The notes under the pieces are model-generated. The model had not been told where the DNA came from and ran no database searches. It was given only the letters and a program-made list of their open reading frames with translations. A program made the translations under genes and the position numbers. A stretch of 64,000 nucleotides of DNA from Pseudomonas soli (lineage in GTDB: Bacteria; Pseudomonadota; Gammaproteobacteria; Pseudomonadales; Pseudomonadaceae): assembly GCF_900110655.1 (NCBI RefSeq), contig NZ_FOEQ01000011.1, positions 62,001-126,000 on the forward strand. The letters run 5' to 3'. This document shows, one piece after another, positions 8,677 through 18,620 of the stretch (positions within the stretch are counted from its first letter, which is position 1; every line of letters starts with the position of its first letter).

Positions 8677-9842
8677 GATGCCAGTTCGAAGATCGGCATG
8701 TACATCAGGATCACGATCAGCCCGATCAGCAGGCCGATAAAGGTCATCAACAGCGGCTCGAACAATTTCACGAACCACTCTACCCAGCGGCCGATTTCCT
8801 GGTCGTGGAAGTCGGCGCAACGCTCGAGCATCTCACCCAGGTTGCCCGATTGTTCGCCGGCACGCAGCAGGCGCAACGAGACGGGGGTCACCAGTTGGCC
8901 GGCCTGCAGCGCATCGGACAACGGCAGGCCCTCGGCAACCCGTTGGCTGGCCTGCTCCAGACCCTCGGCCGCAGTGCTGCCCAGCAGGCCGCGGGCCATG
9001 CCCAGCGCGGTGAGGATGGGAATGCCCCCTTGCAGCAAGATCCCCAGCGACCGGTAGAAGCGCGCCAGCTCATACATCATCAGGCGCTGGTGCAGCGCGG
9101 GCAGTCGGAGCAGCAGGCGGCCGGCGCCACGGCGCACGGCCGGGTGGCGGCGCAGGGCGACGAGGGTGCCGACGCCGACAAGCGTACCCAGCCCCAGCGG
9201 CAACTGCTGGGCATGCAGGAACAGACCGATCTGCATCAGCACTCGCGACAGCCACGGCAGTTCGGTCCCCATGCCCTCGAACACCAGGCTGAAGCGGGGC
9301 ACCACGTACCCCAGCAGGAACAGCACCACGCCGCCGCCCACCAGCAACAGCAGTAGCGGGTAGACCGAGGCACCGACCAGCTTCTGGCGGACCAGATCCA
9401 GCCGCTGGCGATAGCTGATGTAGCGGGTGAGGGCATCGCCCAATGCGCCGGTGCGCTCGCTGGACTGCACCAGGGCCACGTACAGGGTGGGGAACACCCG
9501 CGGCTGCTGGGCCAGGGCCTGGGACAGCGAGCGCCCCTCATAGAGTTGGCGCACCAGTTGCTCCAGGGTCTTGCGCGTCGCGCCGCCCGGGGCTTTCTCG
9601 GTCAGGCTCTCGAGGGCGTCGATCAGCGGCAGGCCGGCGCCGAGCAAGGTGGTCAGCTCCTGGCTGAACAGCATCAGGTCGAACGCCGCCACGCGTCGTC
9701 GCAGGGCCAGCCCCTGGCTGCGCACGCTGAGCACGCGCAGCCCCTGGTCCTCGGCCTGGCGCCGGGCCTGGTCGCTGTCCTCGGCCTCCACCTGCAATTG
9801 CACCACGCCCTGGCTGCCCAGGGCCTTGAGCTGATAGCGCAT
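8664..9842 (-). CDS. gspF: Type II secretion inner-membrane protein GspF
   Basis: 392 residues. Two T2SSF domains, each with three-helix bundles, and three membrane helices (near 165-190, 215-240 and the C-terminal 365-388), with the classic L-L-G-A-G-L-P-L and G-G-I-P-I-L-T-A-L loops. In the secreton, GspF is the platform protein that couples the GspE ATPase to pseudopilus growth. I choose 9842 as start because GAGGAA lies seven bases upstream; an alternative ATG at 9857 overlaps the gspG stop as ATGA. Only gspG accompanies it. No gspD, E, K, L or M is present here. Confidence 0.85.
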   Translation of the reverse strand: MRYQLKALGSQGVVQLQVEAEDSDQARRQAEDQGLRVLSVRSQGLALRRRVAAFDLMLFSQELTTLLGAGLPLIDALESLTEKAPGGATRKTLEQLVRQLYEGRSLSQALAQQPRVFPTLYVALVQSSERTGALGDALTRYISYRQRLDLVRQKLVGASVYPLLLLLVGGGVVLFLLGYVVPRFSLVFEGMGTELPWLSRVLMQIGLFLHAQQLPLGLGTLVGVGTLVALRRHPAVRRGAGRLLLRLPALHQRLMMYELARFYRSLGILLQGGIPILTALGMARGLLGSTAAEGLEQASQRVAEGLPLSDALQAGQLVTPVSLRLLRAGEQSGNLGEMLERCADFHDQEIGRWVEWFVKLFEPLLMTFIGLLIGLIVILMYMPIFELASSIH

Positions 9843-9853
9843 GGCCGGGTTCC

Positions 9854-10279
9854 TCATTGCCAGCTGGTGATTTCGGCGTTTTCGCCGTCACCACCGGGTT
9901 GGCCGTCCTTGCCCATCGACAGCAGGTCGTACTCGCTGCCGTTCTCGCCGGGCTGCTTGTAGATGTAGGGGCGGCCCCAAGGGTCCTGTGGCACGGCCTT
10001 CTGCAGGTAGGGGCCCGACCAGCGCGCTTCGCCACCTGGCGCGACCACCAGGGCCTGCAGGCCCTGCTCGCTGCTGGGGTAGTGGCCGACCTCCAGGCGA
10101 TAGAGGTCCAGGGCCTTGCCCAGCCCCTCGATCTGCGCCCGGGCCACCTTGGCCTCGGAGCGGCCCAGCTGGCTGAAGTACTTGGGCGCGACGATGCCGG
10201 CCAACAGGCCCAGCACCACCAGCACCACCAACAGTTCAAGCAGGGTGAAGCCGCGTTGGGTACGGATGCTGCGTTGCAT
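9854..10279 (-). CDS. gspG: Type II secretion major pseudopilin GspG
   Basis: 141 residues. Prepilin leader M-Q-R-S-I-R-T-Q-R-G followed by F-T-L-L-E-L-L at the peptidase cleavage site, then the hydrophobic stalk and the GspG head with G-H-Y-P-S-S-E-Q-G-L-Q-A-L and the C-terminal calcium-site region (D-P-W-G-R-P-Y, S-M-G-K-D-G-Q-P-G-G). The start at 10279 has GGAGGG seven bases upstream; the longer frame upstream does not encode a leader. It is translated just ahead of gspF. Processing needs a PilD peptidase and assembly needs other Gsp proteins, both from elsewhere in the genome. Confidence 0.9.
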   Translation of the reverse strand: MQRSIRTQRGFTLLELLVVLVVLGLLAGIVAPKYFSQLGRSEAKVARAQIEGLGKALDLYRLEVGHYPSSEQGLQALVVAPGGEARWSGPYLQKAVPQDPWGRPYIYKQPGENGSEYDLLSMGKDGQPGGDGENAEITSWQ

Positions 10280-10410
10280 GGTGAAACCCTCCGGTGCATT
10301 TACCCCAGCCATGCAACAGCCGTGCACGTCTGCCCCGGGCCCTTGCGCCATGGGCCGCAGAGGCGGCACGCGGCTTGCGTCGTAGTCGCAAAGCCCGGGT
10401 TAACGGGGCA

Positions 10411-10431
10411 TCTCCCCCACTTCGGGGGGCA
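10411..10431 (+). promoter_or_regulatory. G/C hairpin in the slt leader
   Basis: CCCCC-ACTTC-GGGGG, a 5-bp GC stem about 40 bases upstream of the transglycosylase start, in the divergent gap with gspG. It could lie in the leader of the mRNA. No poly-U follows, so it is not an obvious terminator. Confidence 0.25.
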
Positions 10432-10464
10432 CGCTTGGGTTATTTGCGGCGGGAGGCGAACGAC

Positions 10465-11064
10465 ATGCGAGGACTGATCCTGGGGCTGGTGGCGGGGCTG
10501 ATGGCATTCGCCGCCCAGGCCGACATCTATGTCTCGAGCGATGGCAAGGGCGGCTTCGTGCTGTCCAACGTGCACCGGCCTGGCCGGCACTACGACCGGG
10601 TCATCAGCGAACGCCCGACAGCGGGCGGGCCGGTCAATGCGCAACTGATCACCGGGCGACCCTACGCCGACCTGGTGGCGGCCGCCGCGCTGGCCCACGG
10701 TGTACCCCAGGCGTTGCTGCATGCGCTGATCAAGGCCGAGTCCGGCTATAACCCCAAGGCTCGCTCGGCCAAAGGTGCGGCGGGGCTGATGCAACTGATG
10801 CCGGACACGGCGAAGGAGATGGGTGTCAAGGATGTACTCGATCCACAGGCCAACGTGCAGGGTGGGGCGCGCTACCTCAAGCGCATGCTCACGTTGTTCG
10901 ACAACGACATCACCTTGGCCGTGGCGGCCTATAACGCGGGGCCTGAGGCGGTTCTCAGCCGTGGGCGGGTGGTACCGCCGTTCGCCGAGACCCAGCGCTA
11001 CGTGCCGAATGTGTTGCGTGACTATCGCCTGCTGCGCGGGCTGGCTGGGGATGCGCCGCTTTGA
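10465..11064 (+). CDS. Lytic murein transglycosylase (Slt domain)
   Basis: 199 residues. Signal peptide (about 1-20, ending A-F-A-A-Q-A), a short N-terminal segment with a DUF4124-like D-I-Y-V-S-S-D-G-K-G strand pair, and a family 1 Slt domain. The catalytic glutamate is E92 in K-A-E-S-G-Y-N-P, followed by G-L-M-Q-L-M-P and A-Y-N-A-G-P. It cleaves peptidoglycan with formation of 1,6-anhydro ends. The start at 10465 has GGGAGG. It is divergent from gspGF; local wall opening for a secretion complex is a possible link, but this is inference. Confidence 0.88.
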   Translation: MRGLILGLVAGLMAFAAQADIYVSSDGKGGFVLSNVHRPGRHYDRVISERPTAGGPVNAQLITGRPYADLVAAAALAHGVPQALLHALIKAESGYNPKARSAKGAAGLMQLMPDTAKEMGVKDVLDPQANVQGGARYLKRMLTLFDNDITLAVAAYNAGPEAVLSRGRVVPPFAETQRYVPNVLRDYRLLRGLAGDAPL

Positions 11065-11207
11065 GGGGGGCTCCGTGATCCTTGCAGCGTCTGCAAGGGA
11101 CGCGGTGAGCACCTGCCGGCCCTCACGCGCTCAATAGCCTCACCTGAGCCATGCTTTCCCCAACTTTGGGCTATAACCTGTAAAGGTGCCCAGTCGTGGA
11201 GCCCGCC

Positions 11208-12653
11208 ATGGACCTCGCCCCCCGTCACGACACGCTGCAGCCGAGTGAAGCCGGCCCGGCGCGCAAGCCATTCCACATGCTGCGTTGGTACGCCTGGGTC
11301 AGCCTGGCGATCATCCTGTCGGTGGGGGGCGGCCTGGGCGTGATCTCCAGCCGCTTCATCATTGACGAGAGCGTGGAGCGCGATGCCTTGCTCACCGCCC
11401 AGTTCATTACCTCCATCGCTGACGCCGAAGTGCGTCATGTCGCGATCCCCAATGTGCGCACCATGGGCGAATTGCTCGACCCACGTACCGACCATGCCTT
11501 GCCCGATGTCGATCCCGAGGCGCGGCGCCGAGCCCGTGGCGAGTTCCTCGACCATATTGCGCACTTGCCGGACATGCTCCTGGCCAATATCTACGCACCC
11601 GACCGCACGGTGATCTGGTCGAGCAACCCGGCGCTGATCGGCAAGCTGATCGCATCGGATGACGACCTCGACCGGGCCTTCGAGTACAAGATGCGCGTGT
11701 CGGCCAGCTACCATGACTTCGAGCAGGCGCGCAGCGAGCAGAAGTTCGTCACCCCGCCCGAGCAACTGTTCATCGAGAACTACATCCCCTTGTTCGACGC
11801 CGACGGCGAAAACGTCATGGCGATGGTCGAAATCTACAAGGAACCCCACGACCTGATCGCGCGCATCGAGCACGGCCTGCTGCTGATCTGGCTGGCCATC
11901 GCCGTGGGTGCGGGCCTGGTGTATGTCGGCCTGTACGGCATCATGCGCCGCGCCGCGCGGCTGATGGCGGTGCAGCAGCAGCGGCTGATCGGCAACGAAA
12001 CCTTCGTGGCCCTGGGCGAGGTGTCGTCGGCGGTGGCCCACAGTCTGCGCAACCCGCTGGCCAGCATTCGCTCCAGCGCCGAACTGGCCCAGGCTTTCGA
12101 CGATGGCCCGGCGCAGAAGAACATCAGCGACATCATCAGCCAGGTCGACCGAATGTCGCAGTGGGTGCGTGAGCTGTTGCAGTCGTTGCGACCGCTCGGT
12201 GACGAGGCCGTGCCGGTGGATGTGGCGCAGAGCCTGCGCGACAGCCTGCAGGCGTTCACCCAGGCGCTTGAGCGCGGCGGCGTGCGCTTGCTTGTGCCTG
12301 AGCTGCCGAGCGTCAAGGTGCTGGGCCAACCGGTGCTGCTTGGGCAGATCTTCAGTTGCCTGATCGTCAACGCTCTGGAGTCCATGGAGGCCGGTGGCGA
12401 GCTACGGGTCGAAGTGGTACGCCACGACCGCCGCAGCCTGAGCCTGCGGCTTTCGGACACTGGCAAGGGCATGAATGAACAACAGCAGCGCCTGGCGTTC
12501 CGGCCATTTTTCACCACCAAGCAAGGCGGCGTTGGGGTGGGGCTGATGCTGGTCAAGAGGATCATGGAGCGCTTCGGCGGCTCGGTTCGGTTGAGCAGTC
12601 GTGAGGGGGCGGGGACCCGGGTAATATTGAATTTCAAGGTGACAGGTATTTAA
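11208..12653 (+). CDS. Sensor histidine kinase, copy A
   Basis: 481 residues. One membrane helix at about 25-50, an extracytoplasmic sensor of roughly 175 residues, a second helix at about 225-247, then HisKA with H278 (V-A-H-S-L-R-N-P-L) and a HATPase domain with N box (I-V-N-A-L-E-S-M), G1 (D-T-G-K-G-M) and G2 (G-V-G-V-G-L-M-L-V-K). The ATG at 11208 has GGAG six bases upstream; a GTG at 11196 is an alternative. It is clearly paralogous to the next kinase gene. It phosphorylates a response regulator, most likely the one encoded at 14406. Stimulus unknown. The 290-base gap and separate promoter region downstream mean it is transcribed apart from copy B. Confidence 0.88.
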   Translation: MDLAPRHDTLQPSEAGPARKPFHMLRWYAWVSLAIILSVGGGLGVISSRFIIDESVERDALLTAQFITSIADAEVRHVAIPNVRTMGELLDPRTDHALPDVDPEARRRARGEFLDHIAHLPDMLLANIYAPDRTVIWSSNPALIGKLIASDDDLDRAFEYKMRVSASYHDFEQARSEQKFVTPPEQLFIENYIPLFDADGENVMAMVEIYKEPHDLIARIEHGLLLIWLAIAVGAGLVYVGLYGIMRRAARLMAVQQQRLIGNETFVALGEVSSAVAHSLRNPLASIRSSAELAQAFDDGPAQKNISDIISQVDRMSQWVRELLQSLRPLGDEAVPVDVAQSLRDSLQAFTQALERGGVRLLVPELPSVKVLGQPVLLGQIFSCLIVNALESMEAGGELRVEVVRHDRRSLSLRLSDTGKGMNEQQQRLAFRPFFTTKQGGVGVGLMLVKRIMERFGGSVRLSSREGAGTRVILNFKVTGI

Positions 12654-12708
12654 TCTCTAACATTAAATTCCTTTCATAAGATATTGATTTATATGTAATT
12701 GTTATCAA

Positions 12709-12745
12709 TTGGGTAACCTATACCCAACAGTGGGGGTTTACCCAA
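12709..12745. promoter_or_regulatory. Candidate upstream activator sites for the sigma-54 regulator
   Basis: A perfect dyad TTGGGTA-N5-TACCCAA (12709-12727), followed by an exact second TACCCAA (12739-12745) with a degenerate partner TGGGGGT (12731-12737), 18 bases further on. The placement, 65-100 bases before the -24 element at 12810, is what an enhancer-binding regulator with a Fis-type helix-turn-helix needs. Binding by the regulator encoded at 14406 is inferred. Confidence 0.55.
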
Positions 12746-12809
12746 AGAGTGAAATCAAGAAAACGTTACAAGCCAATGATCTAAAAAGAAAAAACCAGTA
12801 CACCGTTAT

Positions 12810-12825
12810 TGGCCAGGTTTTTGCT
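12810..12825 (+). promoter_or_regulatory. Sigma-54 (-24/-12) promoter
   Basis: TGGCCAGGTTTTTGCT matches the RpoN consensus TGGCACGN4TTGCW, with the invariant GG (12811-12812) and GC (12823-12824) exactly ten bases apart. It would start transcription near 12836, about 108 bases before the second kinase gene, and drive the kinase-regulator pair. The downstream regulator is itself a sigma-54 activator, so autoregulation is likely. Confidence 0.6.
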
Positions 12826-14405
12826 GTCACTCTTTCAGCCCGCGCTGAAACTTTCGGCAGGGGCTCGGTGGATTCACTTTGCTACTGCCAGTAGCAGAGC
12901 AGCATGCCGGTGAGCCTCATCGGCCTCCAGGTGGGACGACGCGATGCAGACGCTCGAAAACAGTGCCCCCGACAAGGCCGCGCCGCCCGCTAGCGAGTTG
13001 GCCACACCGTTGCAGGAGTTCAACCTGCTACGCTGGTTCTCGCTGGTCAGTCTGCTGATCATCGCCTCGGTGGCCGGTGGCCTGGGCTACGTTTCGACCC
13101 GTTTCGTGGTGCGCGACAGCGTGGAGCGCGATGCCATGCTCACCGCCCAGTTCATCCAGGCCATGGCGCAGGCCGAGGTGCGGCACTCGCAGCTGCCGCC
13201 GGGTATCACCATGGGTGAATTGCTCGATCCGCGCCTCGACCAGCAGCACCTGCAGTTCACCCCTCAACAGGCCGAGTCGACAAGGGTAGAGTTCCTTGAC
13301 CACGTCGCGCACCTCCCCGACACCTTGCTAGCCAATGTTTATGCCCGCGACCGTACGGTGGCGTGGTCGACCAACCCGCAGCTGATCGGCCAGCGCATCG
13401 ATGAAGATGACGACCTGGAGCACGCTTTCCGCTCGCGAAAGTCGGTGTCGGCCAGCTATCACAAGGCCGACGAGGAGCGCGAAGAACAGAAGTTCCAGCG
13501 CGAGCCCCGGCACCTGTTCATCGAGAACTACATCCCCTTGTTCGACAGCCAGGGCGAGCAGGTGCTGGCGATGGTCGAGATCTACAAGGAGCCGCATGAC
13601 CTGGTGCGGCGCATCCATCGCGGTTATGTGCTGATCTGGGCCTCCACACTGGTCGGAGGGGCGCTGATCTACTTCGGGCTGTTCTGGATCGTGCGCCGCG
13701 CCGCCAGCCTGCTGCATCACCAGCAAGACCGCCTGGTGGCCAGCGAAACCTATGTGGCCCTGGGCGAGATGTCCTCCGCGCTGGCCCACAGCCTGCGCAA
13801 CCCGCTGGCCAATATCCGCTCCAGCGCAGAACTGGCCCAGGACATCGCCAGCCCGGCGGCGCAGAAGAACATCGGCGACATCATCACCCAGGTCGACCGC
13901 ATGTCGCGCTGGGTCCGCGACCTGCTGGTGTCGCTGCGCCCGACCAGCGACGAAGCCGAGTCGGTCGACCTGGTGGCGGCTGTCGAGGATGCGCGGCAGG
14001 CCTTCGCCCCGCAGATCGAGCGCAACAACGTGCGCTTCGCCTTCCACGGGCCAGCGACGCAATGGGTGGCCAGCCAGCCGTTGCAACTGACGCAGATCCT
14101 CAACAGCCTGTTTGCCAACGCCCTGGAGGCCATGCCCCAGGGTGGCGAGCTGCGCGCCGAGGTGCGCCAGCTGGAGGGGCAGCAGGCGCAACTGCAGCTC
14201 AGCGATACCGGCAAGGGCATGAGCGAGCAGCAGCGGCGCATGGTGTTCAAGCCGTTCTTCACCACCAAGCAAGGCGGCCTGGGTGTTGGCCTGGCCCTGG
14301 TCAAAAGGATCATGGAGCGCTTTGGCGGCGCGGTTGAACTGACCAGCCGCGAAGAGGAAGGAACCCGCGTCAGCCTGACTTTCAATATTGCAGCGGGAGG
14401 GGACC

Positions 14406-15833
<1,428 letters not shown>

Positions 15834-15870
15834 GCGGGCGGGCTGATTGCCTGTCAGTTTCGCGTTTGTG

Positions 15871-15887
15871 GGGCTGCCATGCAGCCC
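15871..15887. terminator. Hairpin after the response-regulator gene
   Basis: GGGCTGC-CAT-GCAGCCC, a perfect 7-bp stem with a triloop, 38 bases after the stop of the regulator gene. It is directly followed by a REP pair. Likely transcription end of the kinase-regulator operon. Confidence 0.45.
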
Positions 15888-15888
15888 A

Positions 15889-15959
15889 TCGCCGGCAAGC
15901 CGGCTCCCACAGGTACAGCGCAGAATTCAGCAATTGCGCGGTCCCTGTGGGAGCCGGCT
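15889..15959. repeat. Inverted REP pair, GCCGGCAAGCCGGCT type
   Basis: The unit GCCGGCAAGCCGGCTCCCACAGG (here in two parts, 15891-15912) faces an inverted partial copy, CCTGTGGGAGCCGGCT (15944-15959). This is the P. putida-type REP in bime-like orientation, between convergent genes. The same unit recurs at 33357-33420. Confidence 0.8.
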
Positions 15960-15998
15960 GGATCGTACTGTGCTGAGTAACGCCTGGTTTCACAAAGC

Positions 15999-16298
15999 TT
16001 AGGGCTTACCGCCGTTGCCCGACCCTCCGCCTTCACGCCCCATCCCCTCCGAGCCGCTGTCCCCCATCCCCGGCAGGTCGCGATCATTGTTCTGCTCGGC
16101 CGGCGGGCTGTCCGGGTCATTGCCCTTGATCCGCGGGTCGGTATCCCGTGGCATGGGCTTTTCAATCGGGTTGAGGGTGCTATCCACGCCGGGCTTGGGC
16201 GCCGGGTTGTGCGGGTCGTCAGGGTAGGTGGCGCCGGTACCGGCGGCGAAGGCCAGGGGCGAGGCGAGCAGGGCGGCAAGCAGGAAGGAATGTTTCAT
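15999..16298 (-). CDS. Small exported Pro/Gly/Asp-rich protein of unknown function
   Basis: 99 residues. Cleavable signal peptide (F-L-L-A-A-L-L-A-S-P-L-A-F-A, cut near residue 19), then a low-complexity, probably disordered periplasmic chain rich in Pro, Asp, Asn and Gly (D-P-H-N-P-A-P-K-P, ending G-G-G-S-G-N-G-G). No domain recognised. AAGGAG lies nine bases before the ATG at 16298. It sits downstream of, and in line with, the gluconate symporter gene, separated by a hairpin. Confidence 0.65.
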   Translation of the reverse strand: MKHSFLLAALLASPLAFAAGTGATYPDDPHNPAPKPGVDSTLNPIEKPMPRDTDPRIKGNDPDSPPAEQNNDRDLPGMGDSGSEGMGREGGGSGNGGKP

Positions 16299-16330
16299 GC
16301 GGGCAAGCTCCTTTGCGATGACAAGAAGTC

Positions 16331-16350
16331 GGCCCTGCCTGCGCAGGGCC
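16331..16350 (-). terminator. Hairpin after gntP
   Basis: GGCCCTGC-CTGC-GCAGGGCC, a perfect 8-bp GC stem, 57 bases after the gntP stop and before the small exported-protein gene. The following bases on the minus strand are GACTTCTTGT, a weak U-rich tail. Confidence 0.5.
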
Positions 16351-16406
16351 TTGTTCTCATTTGGGCCATGACCCCATCAGCAAGGTGCCATCACGGCGAC
16401 CAACGG

Positions 16407-17759
16407 TCACACCACCATCGACAGCAACATGATGAAGATGATGCCGACCACCGAGAGGATGGTTTCCATCATGCTCCAGGTCTTGAAGGTCTCGGCCACG
16501 GTCATGTTGAAGTACTGCTTGACCAGCCAGAAACCGGCGTCGTTGACGTGGGACAGGATCAACGAGCCGGCGCCGGTGGCCAGCACCAGCAGTTCGCGGT
16601 TGACCCCCGGCACCAGGTCGATCACCGGGGCGACGATGCCGGCACCGGTGATGGTGGCCACCGTGGCCGAGCCAGTGGCGATGCGGATCACCGCCGCCAC
16701 CAGCCAGGCCAGCATGATCGGCGAGATCTCGGCCTGCACCGCCATCTGTCCGATCACGTTGCCCACGCCGGTGTCCACCAGCATCTGCTTGAAGCCGCCG
16801 CCGGCGCCGACGATCAGCACGATGGCGGCGGTGGGGGCCAGGCTCTGGTCGAGCATCTTCATGATCTGCTGGCGGTTGAAGCCACGGGCCGAACCGAAGG
16901 TGTAGAAGGCCAGCAGCAGGGCAGCGAGCAGGGCGGTGATAGGGTGGCCGATCAGGTCCATCCACTGGCGCACGATGTGCTCGGCTGGCAGTACCACGTC
17001 GGCGAAGGTCTTGAGCAGCATCAGCACCACCGGCAGCAGCACGGTGATCAGGGTCACGCTGAAGCTGGGCAGGTTCTGCTGGTTCGACTCGCGAGCGATC
17101 TGGTCCATCAGCTCCTGGGACGGGTTGCCAGGGATATAGCGCGAGATGAAATTACCGAACAGCGGGCCGGCAATCACCGCAGTGGGCAGGGCCACCAGCA
17201 GGCCATAGAAGATGGTCTTGCCGATGTCGGCATGGAAGATGCCGATCGCCAGCAACGGCCCCGGGTGCGGTGGCACCAGGCCGTGCACCACCGACAGGCC
17301 CGCCAGCAGCGGGATGCCGATCTTCACCAGCGACACGCCGGAGCGGCGGGCGACGATGAACACCAGCGGGATCAGCAGTACGAAGCCGATCTCGAAGAAC
17401 AGCGGGATGCCCACCAGGAAGGCGGCGAACATCATTGCCCAATGCACCTTCTGCTTGCCGAAGGCGCGGATCAGGGTCTGGGCGATCTGGTCGGCGCCGC
17501 CGGAGTCGGCCATCAGCTTGCCGAGCATGGTGCCCAGGGCCAGGACGATGCCGACGAAGCCGAGCACGCCGCCGAAGCCGTCCTGGAACGACTTCATCAC
17601 CTTGGCCACCGGCATGCCGGAGGTCAGGCCGAGAAAGCCCGCGGCTATGGTGAGGGCGACGAAGGGGTGGACCTTGAAATGGGTGATCAGCAGGATGAGC
17701 CCGACGATGGTGACCAGCGCGTCAAGCAGCAGGAAGGTATCGGTAGCCAGTCCGAACAT
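16407..17759 (-). CDS. gntP: Gluconate:H+ symporter, GntP family
   Basis: 450 residues, about twelve to fourteen membrane helices, with the GntP-family segments G-L-V-P-P-H-P-G-P-L and A-T-I-T-G-A-G-I-V-A-P. It imports gluconate (in pseudomonads also 2-ketogluconate-pathway flux is fed from here) across the inner membrane. It lies downstream of the gluconokinase gene on the same strand, with a 114-base gap carrying its own operator palindrome at 17835-17848, so it can be transcribed separately under GnuR control. Confidence 0.92.
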   Translation of the reverse strand: MFGLATDTFLLLDALVTIVGLILLITHFKVHPFVALTIAAGFLGLTSGMPVAKVMKSFQDGFGGVLGFVGIVLALGTMLGKLMADSGGADQIAQTLIRAFGKQKVHWAMMFAAFLVGIPLFFEIGFVLLIPLVFIVARRSGVSLVKIGIPLLAGLSVVHGLVPPHPGPLLAIGIFHADIGKTIFYGLLVALPTAVIAGPLFGNFISRYIPGNPSQELMDQIARESNQQNLPSFSVTLITVLLPVVLMLLKTFADVVLPAEHIVRQWMDLIGHPITALLAALLLAFYTFGSARGFNRQQIMKMLDQSLAPTAAIVLIVGAGGGFKQMLVDTGVGNVIGQMAVQAEISPIMLAWLVAAVIRIATGSATVATITGAGIVAPVIDLVPGVNRELLVLATGAGSLILSHVNDAGFWLVKQYFNMTVAETFKTWSMMETILSVVGIIFIMLLSMVV

Positions 17760-17834
17760 GGTTCGTGAACCTCGGTCTTTTCGTTGTTGTTTTGGTATCG
17801 CGTGTCTTGCGTCATTGCGCCTGCGAAGGCATGG

Positions 17835-17848
17835 AGACAGCGCTGTCT
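17835..17848. promoter_or_regulatory. GnuR operator in front of gntP
   Basis: AGACAGCGCTGTCT, a perfect 14-bp palindrome, 76 bases upstream of the gntP start. It shares its AGCGCT core and flanking GA.A/T.TC with the two sites at 18432 and 18561 around gnuK and gnuR. Confidence 0.7.
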
Positions 17849-17873
17849 TTGGTGAGCCGGAAAAACCGCCGGA

Positions 17874-18413
17874 TCAGGCAGTCCGCGCCAGCGCCTGCTC
17901 ACCGCAAGGCTTTAGCCACTGGTGCACGTCCTCGGCCAGCGTAGGCAGCGGGCGGGTGGCGTCCAGGGCCAGGGTCAGGGGCTCTGCGTGCGGCGGCTCC
18001 AGCGCTGCGAACTGGCTGTCGATCAGGCTGGCCGGCATGAAGTGACCGGGGCGCGCCAGGACGCGTTTCTCGGCTTCTTGCGGGGTCAGCTCGAGAAACA
18101 CGAAGCACAGCTCGGGCACGGCCAGGCGCAGGGTGTCCCGATAGCGGCGCTTGAGGGCCGAGCAGGTGAGGATCGGGCGTTCACCCGCAGCGAGGCTGGC
18201 CTGCAGCTCCTCGCCCAGGCGCACCAGCCAACCGGCACGGTCGTCGTCGTTCAGGGGAATGCCGGCGCTCATCTTGGCGATGTTGGCGGCGGGGTGGAAG
18301 GCATCGCCTTCGATCAGGCGGCCGCCGCTGCGGGTGGCAATGGCGGCGCCGACGCTGCTTTTACCGCAGCCGGCCACGCCCATGACCACGATCGCGGACA
18401 GGGAAGTGTTCAT
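17874..18413 (-). CDS. gnuK: Gluconokinase
   Basis: 179 residues, the usual length for GntK-type kinases. P-loop G-V-A-G-C-G-K-S-S at the N-terminus, substrate region D-A-F-H-P-A-A-N, and T-C-S-A-L-K-R-R-Y-R-D. It phosphorylates gluconate to 6-phosphogluconate, feeding the Entner-Doudoroff pathway. AGGAGG lies five bases before the ATG at 18413. Divergent from the regulator gene, and upstream of gntP in the same direction. The intervening region holds two operators, giving a self-contained import-and-phosphorylation module. Confidence 0.92.
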   Translation of the reverse strand: MNTSLSAIVVMGVAGCGKSSVGAAIATRSGGRLIEGDAFHPAANIAKMSAGIPLNDDDRAGWLVRLGEELQASLAAGERPILTCSALKRRYRDTLRLAVPELCFVFLELTPQEAEKRVLARPGHFMPASLIDSQFAALEPPHAEPLTLALDATRPLPTLAEDVHQWLKPCGEQALARTA

Positions 18414-18431
18414 CTGTACCTCCTGCTGGGT

Positions 18432-18447
18432 GAGATAGCGCTGTCTC
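18432..18447. promoter_or_regulatory. GnuR operator near gnuK
   Basis: GAGATAGCGCTGTCTC, an imperfect 16-bp palindrome, 19-34 bases upstream of the gnuK start. It would block gnuK transcription when bound. It has the same core as the gntP and gnuR sites. Confidence 0.7.
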
Positions 18448-18560
18448 GGTCGGGACGAGCCGAAAATCCTGCGCCACCCTCCCGGGTGTTATTGATCTTG
18501 TCTTTGGCAGTATGGACGCTGAACGCATGCCTGCTACCAAGATTGCATTGCCTGCATCCA

Positions 18561-18579
18561 GAGACAGCGCTACCTTAGT
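18561..18579. promoter_or_regulatory. GnuR operator near gnuR
   Basis: GAGACAGCGCTACC with continuing bases through 18579. On the minus strand it reads AC-T-AAG-G-TAGCGCT, an exact fit to the AC-N-AAG-N-TAGCGCT site I recall for P. putida GnuR. It is 42-60 bases upstream of the gnuR start, so autoregulation is expected. Confidence 0.7.
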
Positions 18580-18620
18580 GACCGTTCCCCATTCCTGCAA
18601 GCAGTAAAATTACAATACTC

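Noticed and set aside
7727..11064. A genomic island bounded by the integrase
   Set aside because: No direct repeats, tRNA end or compositional shift could be seen around it, and the neighbouring genes look like ordinary chromosome.
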